A stretch of 10,633 nt of DNA from Pseudomonadaceae bacterium UBA5811. GTDB lineage: Bacteria; Pseudomonadota; Gammaproteobacteria; Pseudomonadales; Pseudomonadaceae. Position 1 is the stretch's first letter. Every line of letters starts with the position of its first letter. Below, piece after piece: positions 1 through 5,087 of the stretch. The notes under the pieces were generated by a model. The model saw only the letters and a list, made by a program, of their open reading frames with translations, was not told the DNA's origin and made no database searches. The DNA lies in the NCBI GenBank assembly GCA_002417905.1, contig DIDB01000107.1:1-10633 (forward strand). Direction: 5' to 3'. The position numbers and the translations under genes are program-made.

Positions 1-219
1 GAGCAGGGCGGCCAGCAGGGCAGCACCAACGCTGAGTTTGAGTGCGGCCAGCAGCCGGGCACTGCTCAGGATGCCGAGAAGCTGGTCCCCGCTCAGCTGG
101 CTGCTTTTCAGGAACAGGGCACCCAGCGGAATCAGGACCAGCAGGCTGAGATACACCAGCGTGTAGCCCAGCGTCAGGCCGAAGCCCGGAATGACCGGAG
201 AGGGAGTGCGTCGGAACAT
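1..219 (-). CDS. cysT: CysT (CysU), sulfate/thiosulfate ABC transporter permease, N-terminal part
   Basis: This is one of the two inner-membrane permease subunits that carry sulfate or thiosulfate delivered by a periplasmic binding protein, with CysW as partner and CysA as ATPase. Only the first 73 codons are in the window; the gene continues beyond base 1. The protein starts MFRRTPSPVIPGFGLTLGYT, and the P-x-F-G-L-T-L-G-Y-T stretch leading into a long hydrophobic helix (about residues 13-37) is typical of CysT amino ends. A second hydrophobic stretch begins near residue 57. The start is the ATG at 219, with AAGGA about 10 nt upstream on the minus strand. It lies 36 nt behind the stop of the sulfate-binding protein gene, so the two form an sbp-cysT operon, the order known from Pseudomonas, where cysW and cysA follow. 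Those genes would lie outside the window. The family call rests on sequence signature plus context. Confidence 0.88.
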   Translation of the reverse strand, partial: MFRRTPSPVIPGFGLTLGYTLVYLSLLVLIPLGALFLKSSQLSGDQLLGILSSARLLAALKLSVGAALLAALL

Positions 220-255
220 GGCGTGATGAATCCTTGCTGCTTGCGTGAGTCAGAC

Positions 256-1251
256 TCAGGGAGCCTGATAGATCTGGTCGAAGAGGCCGCCATCGCTGAA
301 AAAGCGCTGCTGGGCGTTTGTCCAGCCCCCAAATGCCTGGTCAATGGTCACCAGTTTCAGGGCGGGAAACTGCCCGGCAAAGCGGGCCGCTACTTCGGGA
401 TCCCGGGGCCGGTAAAAATGCCTGGCGGCAATCTGTTGGCCTTCCGGACTGTACAGGTACTGGAGGTAGGCTTCCGCCACTGTCCGGGTCCCGTTGCGTT
501 CCACATTGTGGTCTACCAGCGCTACCGGAGGTTCGGCGAGAATGGATAGCGTGGGCACGATAATTTCCAGGGCCTGTTGGCCTCCGGGCTCCTTCAGGGC
601 CAGGAATGCTTCGTTTTCCCAGGCCAGCAGCACATCGCCGATCTGGTTGTTGACAAACGTAACGGTTGAGCCACGGGCACCGGTATCCAAAACGGGAACC
701 TGCCGGTAAAGCTGTTCAACAAAGGCCCGGGCCTGGCTGTCATCGCCATACTGCTGTCTGGCCCATGCCCAGGCGGCAAGGAAATTCCAGCGTGCACCCC
801 CTGAGGTTTTCGGATTGGGGGTAATTACGTCCACACCGGGTTTAACCAGATCGGCCCAGTCACGGATCCCTTTGGGGTTGCCCTTGCGCACCAGAAATAC
901 AATGGTTGAAGTGTAGGGCGTACTGGCGTGAGGCAGCCGCTGCTGCCAGTTTTCCGGGAGCAGCCCAGCCTTGCGCTGGATTTCATCGATATCACCTGCC
1001 AGCGCCAGAGTCACCACGTCGGCTGCCAGGCCATCAATGACTGCCCGGGCCTGTTTGCCAGAGCCGCCATGGGACTGGCGGATCACTACGGGCTTATGGC
1101 CAAGGGTCTGCCAGTAACGGTCAAAAGCTGCATTGTACTCGGTGTACAGCTCCCGGGTTGGATCATAGGAAACATTGAGCAGGCTGCTGGCCAGCGCTGG
1201 ACTGCTCAGTAGCAGGGCTACCAGAATATGGGGCAGACGATGGAATGGCAT
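256..1251 (-). CDS. sbp: Sbp-type periplasmic sulfate-binding protein
   Basis: This is a periplasmic substrate-binding protein that captures sulfate and hands it to CysT/CysW. It has 331 residues from the ATG at 1251. An upstream ATG at 1278 would add nine residues before the signal peptide, but only the 1251 start has a good ribosome site (GGAG at 1261-1264, 9 nt spacing). The signal peptide is about residues 1-21, ending in the ALA cleavage motif. Mature-protein motifs are LNVSYD (25-30) and the anion-binding SHGGS (60-64), followed by [10 protein letters not shown]. Also present are [37 protein letters not shown] and YRPRDPEVA. The GGARW, GARGST and AWENEA forms resemble enterobacterial Sbp rather than CysP. 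The gene is directly upstream of cysT. It has a paralogue of the same length on the other strand at 1962-2957, and both have a matching AT-rich element upstream, which suggests joint control by sulfur supply. Substrate preference (sulfate rather than thiosulfate) is inferred from signatures only. Confidence 0.93.
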   Translation of the reverse strand: MPFHRLPHILVALLLSSPALASSLLNVSYDPTRELYTEYNAAFDRYWQTLGHKPVVIRQSHGGSGKQARAVIDGLAADVVTLALAGDIDEIQRKAGLLPENWQQRLPHASTPYTSTIVFLVRKGNPKGIRDWADLVKPGVDVITPNPKTSGGARWNFLAAWAWARQQYGDDSQARAFVEQLYRQVPVLDTGARGSTVTFVNNQIGDVLLAWENEAFLALKEPGGQQALEIIVPTLSILAEPPVALVDHNVERNGTRTVAEAYLQYLYSPEGQQIAARHFYRPRDPEVAARFAGQFPALKLVTIDQAFGGWTNAQQRFFSDGGLFDQIYQAP

Positions 1252-1349
1252 GATGACGGACTCCAGTGCTCTGCTCATCCACCCGGCCGGGGCATCTGGC
1301 GGGCTGATCTGAACGGAATGTGCAGCAGAGCCTAGAATGATTTTTTTAT

Positions 1350-1375
1350 ATTAAAAAATATTATTTAAGAATCAG
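1350..1375 (-). promoter_or_regulatory. AT-rich imperfect palindrome, copy B, upstream of sbp (candidate CysB-type operator)
   Basis: Read on the minus strand, this 26-bp element begins CTGATT and ends in the 17-mer AAATAATATTTTTTAAT. It differs at only 2 of 26 positions from the element at 1845-1870 in front of the second binding-protein gene. Its end is 98 nt from the sbp start codon, against 91 nt for the other copy. The element stands in GC-rich surroundings just past the stop codon of the small membrane protein gene. AT-rich sites at about this distance fit LysR-type activators such as CysB, but I cannot match a fixed CysB consensus. The regulator identity is inference. Confidence 0.55.
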
Positions 1376-1394
1376 TATATGTCTTTTGGTAATA

Positions 1395-1670
1395 TTAACT
1401 GGGCTGGCGTCGGGTTTTAACGCGATGAAGCGGGCCGAGCATTGACCAGAGCCCGGCCAGACTGGCCACTGCCAGCAGCTGCCGGAGCATGACCAGCGGA
1501 ATATCCATCAGCGTCAGCAGTGCATCCTGGGACAGTTCAAACTCAAAGCAGGCCATCACTGAAATAGCCCACCAGACCGCCAGAAAACCGATGTACTCCT
1601 TGCTCAGGAGCGGGCGGGGTTTGCCGGCAGGCGAACGGGTTGCAGGGTCTGGATGGGCAGGCATGACCAT
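1395..1670 (-). CDS. Small two-helix inner-membrane protein of unknown function
   Basis: I do not recognise this 91-residue protein. It begins with a polar, proline-rich stretch of about 24 residues, followed by a hydrophobic segment at about 26-44 (starting YIGFLAVWW). A short acidic link (FELSQD) leads to a second hydrophobic segment at about 56-79, and the tail is basic (HRVKTRRQPS). This fits a two-pass membrane protein. Codon use, rich in CTG, GCC and CGG/CGC, resembles the neighbouring real genes. AGGGG at 1683-1687 lies 12 nt before the ATG at 1670. A second ATG two codons later is possible but further from that site. It reads toward sbp-cysT, so it could be the first gene of that unit, although the candidate operator at 1350-1375 lies between it and sbp. 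Pseudomonas genomes carry a small gene, oscA, near sbp, but this protein does not resemble OscA as I remember it. A link to sulfur uptake is inferred from position only. Confidence 0.62.
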   Translation of the reverse strand: MVMPAHPDPATRSPAGKPRPLLSKEYIGFLAVWWAISVMACFEFELSQDALLTLMDIPLVMLRQLLAVASLAGLWSMLGPLHRVKTRRQPS

Positions 1671-1844
1671 GGTGTTGCGTTTCCCCTGGTGCTGCTATGG
1701 CAGAGTTTATGTTTATTGGGCTACATATAATCACATCATTTGACATTATGAATATGTCGCAAAAAGTAAATGCCCAGTGGTCCATCTGAATAAAAAGAGC
1801 CTGGCGCGCTATCCTTGGGGCGGCTGTTTAAAAATGGGAATAAG
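1671..1844. other. Divergent intergenic region with promoter-like sequence
   Basis: No gene is supported here. The sequence turns AT-rich from about 1705. A perfect TATAAT occurs on the plus strand at 1726-1731 but without a convincing -35. On the minus strand the same place reads TGATTATAT (1733-1725), an extended -10 that could serve the small membrane protein gene. A 5-bp inverted repeat, GACAT-N7-ATGTC, lies at 1742-1758. A TTGACA at 1740-1745 on the plus strand lacks a matching -10. I read this as the promoter region between the minus-strand unit and the plus-strand binding-protein gene, with no single promoter assignable. Confidence 0.35.
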
Positions 1845-1871
1845 CTGATTATAAAATAATATTTTTTAATC
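1845..1871 (+). promoter_or_regulatory. AT-rich near-perfect 25-bp palindrome, copy A, upstream of the cysP-like gene (candidate CysB-type operator)
   Basis: Bases 1847-1871 read GATTA-T-AAAATA-A-TATTTT-T-TAATC. In this dyad 11 of 12 base pairs match around a central A at 1859. The 26-bp stretch 1845-1870 is shared with the element before sbp on the other strand (24 of 26 identical). Its end lies 91 nt before the ATG at 1962, a suitable place for an activator site upstream of the core promoter. The length and symmetry suggest a dimeric or tetrameric DNA-binding protein. CysB is the obvious candidate because both downstream genes encode sulfur-oxyanion-binding proteins, but this is inferred. 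Confidence 0.6.
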
Positions 1872-1961
1872 TAAGCAAGCCGGTTTACCCTGCGCCAGAA
1901 CAGCCAGCTGGCGGGGCTCCGCTTTCCCGTCCTGGTGATTTTTATCTGTCCGGGGAATTCC

Positions 1962-2957
1962 ATGAAACGACTGTTTTCTGCATCACTGCTGGCTGCGGGT
2001 CTGGCTTTTGCCGCCAGCAGCCAGGCGGCAACCCTGCTGAACGTTTCTTATGACGTGATGCGTGATTTTTACCGCCAGTACAACGCGGCCTTCCTCAAGC
2101 ACTGGCAGGCGGAGGGGGGGACACCCCTGAATATCCAGATGTCCCACGGTGGTTCCAGCAAACAGGCCCGGGCGGTGATTGACGGGCTGCAGGCGGATGT
2201 CATCACCATGAACATGGCTACGGATATTGATGCCCTGCATGCCCATGGTGACCTGATTCCGGAGAACTGGGCCAGCCGTCTGCCTGATGGCAGTGTGCCC
2301 TTTACTTCATCTACCGTATTTATTGTGCGCAAGGGCAATCCCAAAGGGATCCGGGACTGGCCCGACCTGCTGAAAGAGGGCGTCACTCTGGTGATCCCCA
2401 ACCCGAAAACCTCGGGTAATGGCCGGTATACCTATCTGTCGGCCTGGGGTTATGTACTGAAAACCGGGGGTGATGAACAGGCGGCCAAAACGTTTGTGGG
2501 TCGGTTGTTCCGCCAGGTACCGGTGATGGATACCGGTGGCCGGGCAGCGACCACCACGTTCATGCAGAACCAGATCGGTGATGTGCTGGTTTCGTTTGAA
2601 AATGAGGCGGAAATGATCGCCCGCGAGTTTGGCCGGGGCAATTTTGAAGTGGTTTATCCCAGCATATCGGCGGAGGCCGAGCCGCCAGTGACTGTGGTTG
2701 ACAAGGTCGTGGACCGGAAGGGCACCCGGATGCAGGCGGAGGCTTATCTTGGGTACCTGTGGTCGGATGAGGGGCAGCGCATTGCCGCAGAAAATTACCT
2801 GCGCCCGCGCAACCCGCAAATCCTGGCCGAGTTTCGGGCGCGTTTCCCGGCGGTGGAGCTGCTGCCAGTGGTTAAAACTTTTGGCCCATGGAGCCAGATC
2901 CAGCAGATCCACTTCAATGATGGCGGAGTTTTTGACCAGATCTACGTTCCGAACTGA
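1962..2957 (+). CDS. cysP: Second sulfate/thiosulfate-binding protein, CysP-like
   Basis: This is a periplasmic substrate-binding protein of the Sbp/CysP family, 331 residues from the ATG at 1962. A GTG at 1935 is in frame, but GGGGA at 1952-1956 fits the ATG, and starting there gives a clean signal peptide (MKRLFSASLLAAGLAFAASS, cleavage near SQA, about residue 22). Motifs are LNVSYD (26-31), SHGGS (61-65), [46 protein letters not shown] and NDGGVFDQIY. The SGNxRYTYL, GGRxATTTF and SFE forms are those I associate with the thiosulfate-binding protein CysP, whereas the neighbour at 256-1251 has Sbp forms. No permease gene accompanies it, so it probably feeds the CysT-CysW-CysA transporter encoded to the left. 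It is transcribed alone and ends at a hairpin. The family is sure; thiosulfate preference and the symbol are tentative, since many genomes label both types simply as sulfate-binding. Confidence 0.9.
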   Translation: MKRLFSASLLAAGLAFAASSQAATLLNVSYDVMRDFYRQYNAAFLKHWQAEGGTPLNIQMSHGGSSKQARAVIDGLQADVITMNMATDIDALHAHGDLIPENWASRLPDGSVPFTSSTVFIVRKGNPKGIRDWPDLLKEGVTLVIPNPKTSGNGRYTYLSAWGYVLKTGGDEQAAKTFVGRLFRQVPVMDTGGRAATTTFMQNQIGDVLVSFENEAEMIAREFGRGNFEVVYPSISAEAEPPVTVVDKVVDRKGTRMQAEAYLGYLWSDEGQRIAAENYLRPRNPQILAEFRARFPAVELLPVVKTFGPWSQIQQIHFNDGGVFDQIYVPN

Positions 2958-2961
2958 GGGA

Positions 2962-2980
2962 AGGCCCCGTTGCGGGGCCT
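2962..2980. terminator. Hairpin between convergent cysP-like gene and surE
   Basis: AGGCCCCG (2962-2969), loop TTG, CGGGGCCT (2973-2980) form a perfect 8-bp GC-rich stem. It sits in the 31 nt between the stop codon at 2957 and the end of surE at 2989. There is no clean T run right after the stem in either direction, so termination may be moderate or assisted. Its position between two converging genes suggests it serves both. Confidence 0.6.
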
Positions 2981-2988
2981 CTGGCTGC

Positions 2989-3762
2989 TCAGTTTTCGGT
3001 CAGCTGGCGGCGCAACTTTTCGGCGACCCCGGGTTCGGTCCGTTCGAAACGCAGTGGCGTTACGGAAATACCGCCTTTGGCGATGACTGCCGTTTCCGTG
3101 CCGTCTTCATCCGGCCGGTCATGGCGGTCAATGCTCAGCCAGAAATAACCCTGTTCGCGCAGGTCAGTCCGGCCCGTGATCTGCAGGCTTTCCATACGCC
3201 CGGTGCCCTGGCTGGTGATTTCCATGGGCAGGGCCTGATCGGCAGGTACATCCGGAAAGTTGACATTCAGACAGGCAGTGCTGTCCCAGCCGGCCGCCAG
3301 CAACTGGCGGATGACTCCGCCCGCCAGCTGGCGGGCGGTCTCCCAGCGGATGGTTTCCCGCCGGGTCGACGTCTGGCTTAGGGCAATGGATGGAATGCCC
3401 AGCAGCAGTCCGGCCATGGCGGCACCCACCGTACCGGAAAACACGGTTTCCACCCCGAGATTGGCGCCGTGATTGATACCGGACAGCAGCAGCTGGGGCG
3501 GATGGTCCATCAGCTGGCAGACTGCCATGGCCACGCAGTCGGCCGGGGTCCCTGAAACGGAGTAGCGCCGCCCGCCGTAACGGCTGACCCGCAATGGATG
3601 ATGCAGGCTCAGGGCATGGGAAATACCGCTCTGGTCGTTGTCCGGGGCCACCACCCAGACCTCTTCGGCCAGCGACTGGGCGACCTCCAGCAGGACGCCC
3701 AGTCCAGGGGCATGGATTCCATCGTCGTTGGTGATCAGAATGCGTTCAACACTGGGGTTCAA
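2989..3762 (-). CDS. surE: SurE-family 5'/3'-nucleotidase
   Basis: This is a metal-dependent phosphatase that removes phosphate from nucleoside monophosphates (and in some members polyphosphate); it is cytoplasmic. It has 257 residues, close to the family's usual 250. The motifs are in order: ITNDDG with metal ligands D13 and D14, NDQSG with S45, SGTPADCV (70-77), SGINHG with N97, and FSGTVGAAM (108-116). These match the Asp-Asp-Ser-Asn metal site known for SurE. The start is a TTG at 3762, supported by AGGAG at 3771-3775 with 8-nt spacing; no nearer ATG fits. The EVWVVAP, HxLSLHxPLRV and GGRRYSVSGTP stretches resemble the SurE type common in alphaproteobacteria. In many gammaproteobacteria surE sits with pcm, truD or nlpD, which are absent here. 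The residue after AAM is Ala where SurE usually has Glu (AAMEG). The GFA-like gene upstream ends 63 nt before it, so the two may share a transcript. Confidence 0.93.
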   Translation of the reverse strand: MNPSVERILITNDDGIHAPGLGVLLEVAQSLAEEVWVVAPDNDQSGISHALSLHHPLRVSRYGGRRYSVSGTPADCVAMAVCQLMDHPPQLLLSGINHGANLGVETVFSGTVGAAMAGLLLGIPSIALSQTSTRRETIRWETARQLAGGVIRQLLAAGWDSTACLNVNFPDVPADQALPMEITSQGTGRMESLQITGRTDLREQGYFWLSIDRHDRPDEDGTETAVIAKGGISVTPLRFERTEPGVAEKLRRQLTEN

Positions 3763-3825
3763 GCCTGGAGCTCCTGACGGGTTGCGGCATGGGTCTGGTA
3801 TTAAAGCTGAAAAGACAGGGTGCTG

Positions 3826-4257
3826 CTATCCGGTCCTGCCCATGGGCATTTCTTGCAGAAAGCGTGGAATCTCTTCGCTGATACTGACCCAGGGCAGGGC
3901 CGTTTCACACCAGATATTGGCCTGGGGTCTGACCCAGGAGGGGTTGTCCAGGGTGCCCGCCTTGAGCCAGACCAGTGCCGGAGTTGCGGTCATTTCCGAT
4001 ACCAGGGGCGATCCGCAGTGCGGGCAGAACCTGTGGGTGACCTCAAGGTTGCTGGCGTCCCGGCTGGTATAGCTGCTTGGGGACGGTCCCGTGAAATGCA
4101 GTTTGCCTTTCGGGACCGCCAGCAGGATAGCAAAGGCCGAACCGCTCAGTTTCTGGCAGTCCCGGGCATGGCAGACCACCGTGATGACAGGCCGGGTCTG
4201 TTCTTCGGCCCGGTAGCGTATCGCACCACACAGGCAGCCACCGACGATTCGGGTCAT
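3826..4257 (-). CDS. GFA-family (CENP-V/Mss4-like fold) zinc protein, variant metal site
   Basis: The family is named after glutathione-dependent formaldehyde-activating enzyme, but most members have no proven reaction. The protein has 143 residues from the ATG at 4257, chosen because AAGGA (4265-4269) lies 7 nt upstream and the family's usual GGCLCGAIRY amino end follows at once. A longer frame to 4350 has no such support. The structural zinc cysteines are present as CLC (C8, C10) and CPHC (C78, C81). The second site is normally CxCxxC but reads C29-H-A31-R-D-C34, so the middle cysteine is alanine. In Gfa this trio holds the second zinc, so the classical activity is doubtful. The tail (QANIWCETALPWVSI) is typical of short GFA proteins in proteobacteria. 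It lies upstream of surE on the same strand and diverges from the repeat-protein gene at 4458. No promoter is clear. Confidence 0.87.
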   Translation of the reverse strand: MTRIVGGCLCGAIRYRAEEQTRPVITVVCHARDCQKLSGSAFAILLAVPKGKLHFTGPSPSSYTSRDASNLEVTHRFCPHCGSPLVSEMTATPALVWLKAGTLDNPSWVRPQANIWCETALPWVSISEEIPRFLQEMPMGRTG

Positions 4258-4410
4258 GAATCCATCCTTACTTGCTTGCAGCGTGATTGTTGGCCAGGGC
4301 GGCAGGATGATTGTACGGGAGCCCGGTATGGACAACCTGTGCTCGGTCAACTGAATGCATGATGAATGGCATCCGGAGCGGGCCGTAAAAATCTGGAGGA
4401 AGCCGATGCC

Positions 4411-4426
4411 TTATGTGCTTACATAA
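4411..4426. promoter_or_regulatory. Inverted repeat TTATGT-N4-ACATAA, possible operator of the repeat-protein gene
   Basis: The two 6-bp arms TTATGT and ACATAA are perfectly complementary around GCTT. The spacing (6-4-6) is like that of many dimeric regulators, but the half-site is not that of FNR or Crp. It lies 31 nt before the ATG at 4458, inside the likely promoter, where a bound protein would overlap RNA polymerase. Chance occurrence is possible for arms this short. I could not assign -35 and -10 boxes. Confidence 0.35.
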
Positions 4427-4457
4427 AAGGGGCCAATAACACTGAGTGAGGTAAACC

Positions 4458-4895
4458 ATGCGCAAACCCTTTTATGCCGTACTGCTTGCCGGGCTGGTTG
4501 CCCCCCTGGCCATGGCCGCCGATGACAGCAGCAGCTCGTCATCGGCCCGGGGGCATCATATGCAGCCGCCGGCTGAGGCGTATACGGCCTGCTCGGGCAA
4601 GAGTGCGGGCGATACGGTGTCCATGACCCGGCGGGATGGCCAGACGGTTTCGGCAACCTGTCGCGAACTGGATGGCAAGCTGGCCGCCATGCCAGAGCAT
4701 CCTGGCAAGGATGATCATCAGCGGCCGATGGGGCCGCCACCCGAGGCAGTCAAGGCCTGTGATGGCAAATCTGCCGGTGACAGCGTTTCATTCACCACCC
4801 GTGGTGGACAGACCCTGTCCGGAACCTGTCGCGAGATGAATGGCAGCTTGGCCGCCATGCCCACCAGCATGGGCAAATCAGGCAAGTCCGAGTAG
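4458..4895 (+). CDS. Small exported protein with two 43-residue Cys-containing repeats
   Basis: I do not recognise a named family for this 145-residue protein. It has a signal peptide (MRKPFYAVLLAGLVAPLAMA, cleavage near residue 20 or 21) and a short acidic/serine linker with a run of six Ser (24-29). Two copies of one module follow, at residues 37-79 and 93-135, identical at 30 of 43 positions. Each copy contains AC-x-GKSAGD, GQT and TCRE, and ends GxLAAMP. Each has exactly two cysteines (C45 and C68; C101 and C124), 23 residues apart, which would suit one disulfide per module in the periplasm. The modules are joined by a His/Pro-containing linker (80-92). The tail is Lys/Ser-rich. GAGG at 4448-4451 gives a good ribosome site. 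A hairpin follows at 4910-4942, so the gene is its own unit rather than part of the efflux operon. Its place between a GFA gene and a metal pump does not settle a role. Confidence 0.85.
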   Translation: MRKPFYAVLLAGLVAPLAMAADDSSSSSSARGHHMQPPAEAYTACSGKSAGDTVSMTRRDGQTVSATCRELDGKLAAMPEHPGKDDHQRPMGPPPEAVKACDGKSAGDSVSFTTRGGQTLSGTCREMNGSLAAMPTSMGKSGKSE

Positions 4896-4909
4896 CCTCA
4901 GTGGTTTAT

Positions 4910-4950
4910 GGCAACCCCCGCCCGGATCGGGCCGGGGTTGCCCGTCATTT
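4910..4950 (+). terminator. Strong hairpin after the repeat-protein gene
   Basis: GGCAACCCC (4910-4918) pairs with GGGGTTGCC (4934-4942). Past one C-C mismatch, GCCCG (4920-4924) pairs with CGGGC (4928-4932) around the loop GAT. The 14 base pairs make a very stable stem. The following bases (CGTCATTT) are only mildly T-rich. It starts 14 nt after the stop codon and ends before the czc regulatory region, so it insulates the two units. Confidence 0.7.
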
Positions 4951-4990
4951 GTACAAACCTTACAGATTTGTAATTTTCAGGTCATCCTGA
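4951..4990 (+). promoter_or_regulatory. CzcR/CopR-type response-regulator box plus adjacent palindrome upstream of czcC
   Basis: TTACA-GATT-TGTAA (4960-4973) is a perfect 5-bp dyad, followed by TTTTC. Boxes of this TTACA...TGTAA kind are bound by the OmpR-type regulators CopR and CzcR that control Pseudomonas metal-efflux operons. A second perfect dyad, TCAGG-TCAT-CCTGA, follows at 4977-4990 and runs into the likely -35 region. Together they precede czcCBA by about 100 nt. No regulator gene is in the window, so which protein binds is inferred from resemblance and context. I compared the box with the known ones from memory. Confidence 0.58.
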
Positions 4991-5013
4991 CGCTAGGATA
5001 GGCTGGCTATAGT
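4987..5013 (+). promoter_or_regulatory. Possible czcCBA promoter with short spacer
   Basis: CTGACG (4987-4992) could be the -35 and TATAGT (5008-5013) the -10, 15 nt apart. The -10 is good (5 of 6 to TATAAT). The -35 is weak and overlaps the second palindrome, as expected for a promoter needing an activator bound just upstream. Transcription would then start near 5020, leaving a leader of about 65 nt in which I see nothing notable. Confidence 0.4.
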
Positions 5014-5087
5014 AAGCCGGGCTGGTTTCAGGCTTTTGCTGTCCTGATGGCTGTCATCTTCCCTGATTGAGCTTCCAAGTTGAATCC

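Noticed and set aside
1742..1758. Inverted repeat GACAT-N7-ATGTC as an operator
   Set aside because: Only five paired bases per arm, in AT-rich DNA, with no second copy near the other promoters. It is noted in the intergenic entry but not called.
1740..1768. A perfect TTGACA on the plus strand as a -35 box
   Set aside because: At 16-18 nt spacing the following hexamers (AAAGTA and neighbours) do not resemble a -10, so no promoter is called.
2307..2912. A 201-codon minus-strand frame within the cysP-like gene
   Set aside because: It is a shadow of a well-supported binding-protein gene, with no motif and no start signal.
3820..4362. A 180-codon plus-strand frame over the GFA-like gene
   Set aside because: The opposite strand encodes a GFA-fold protein with conserved cysteines and a proper ribosome site. 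The plus frame shows no family features.
4458..4895. The exported repeat protein as CzcI, the small periplasmic regulator found before czcC in Cupriavidus
   Set aside because: Length, repeats and Cys pattern do not match CzcI as I know it, and a strong hairpin separates the gene from czcC.
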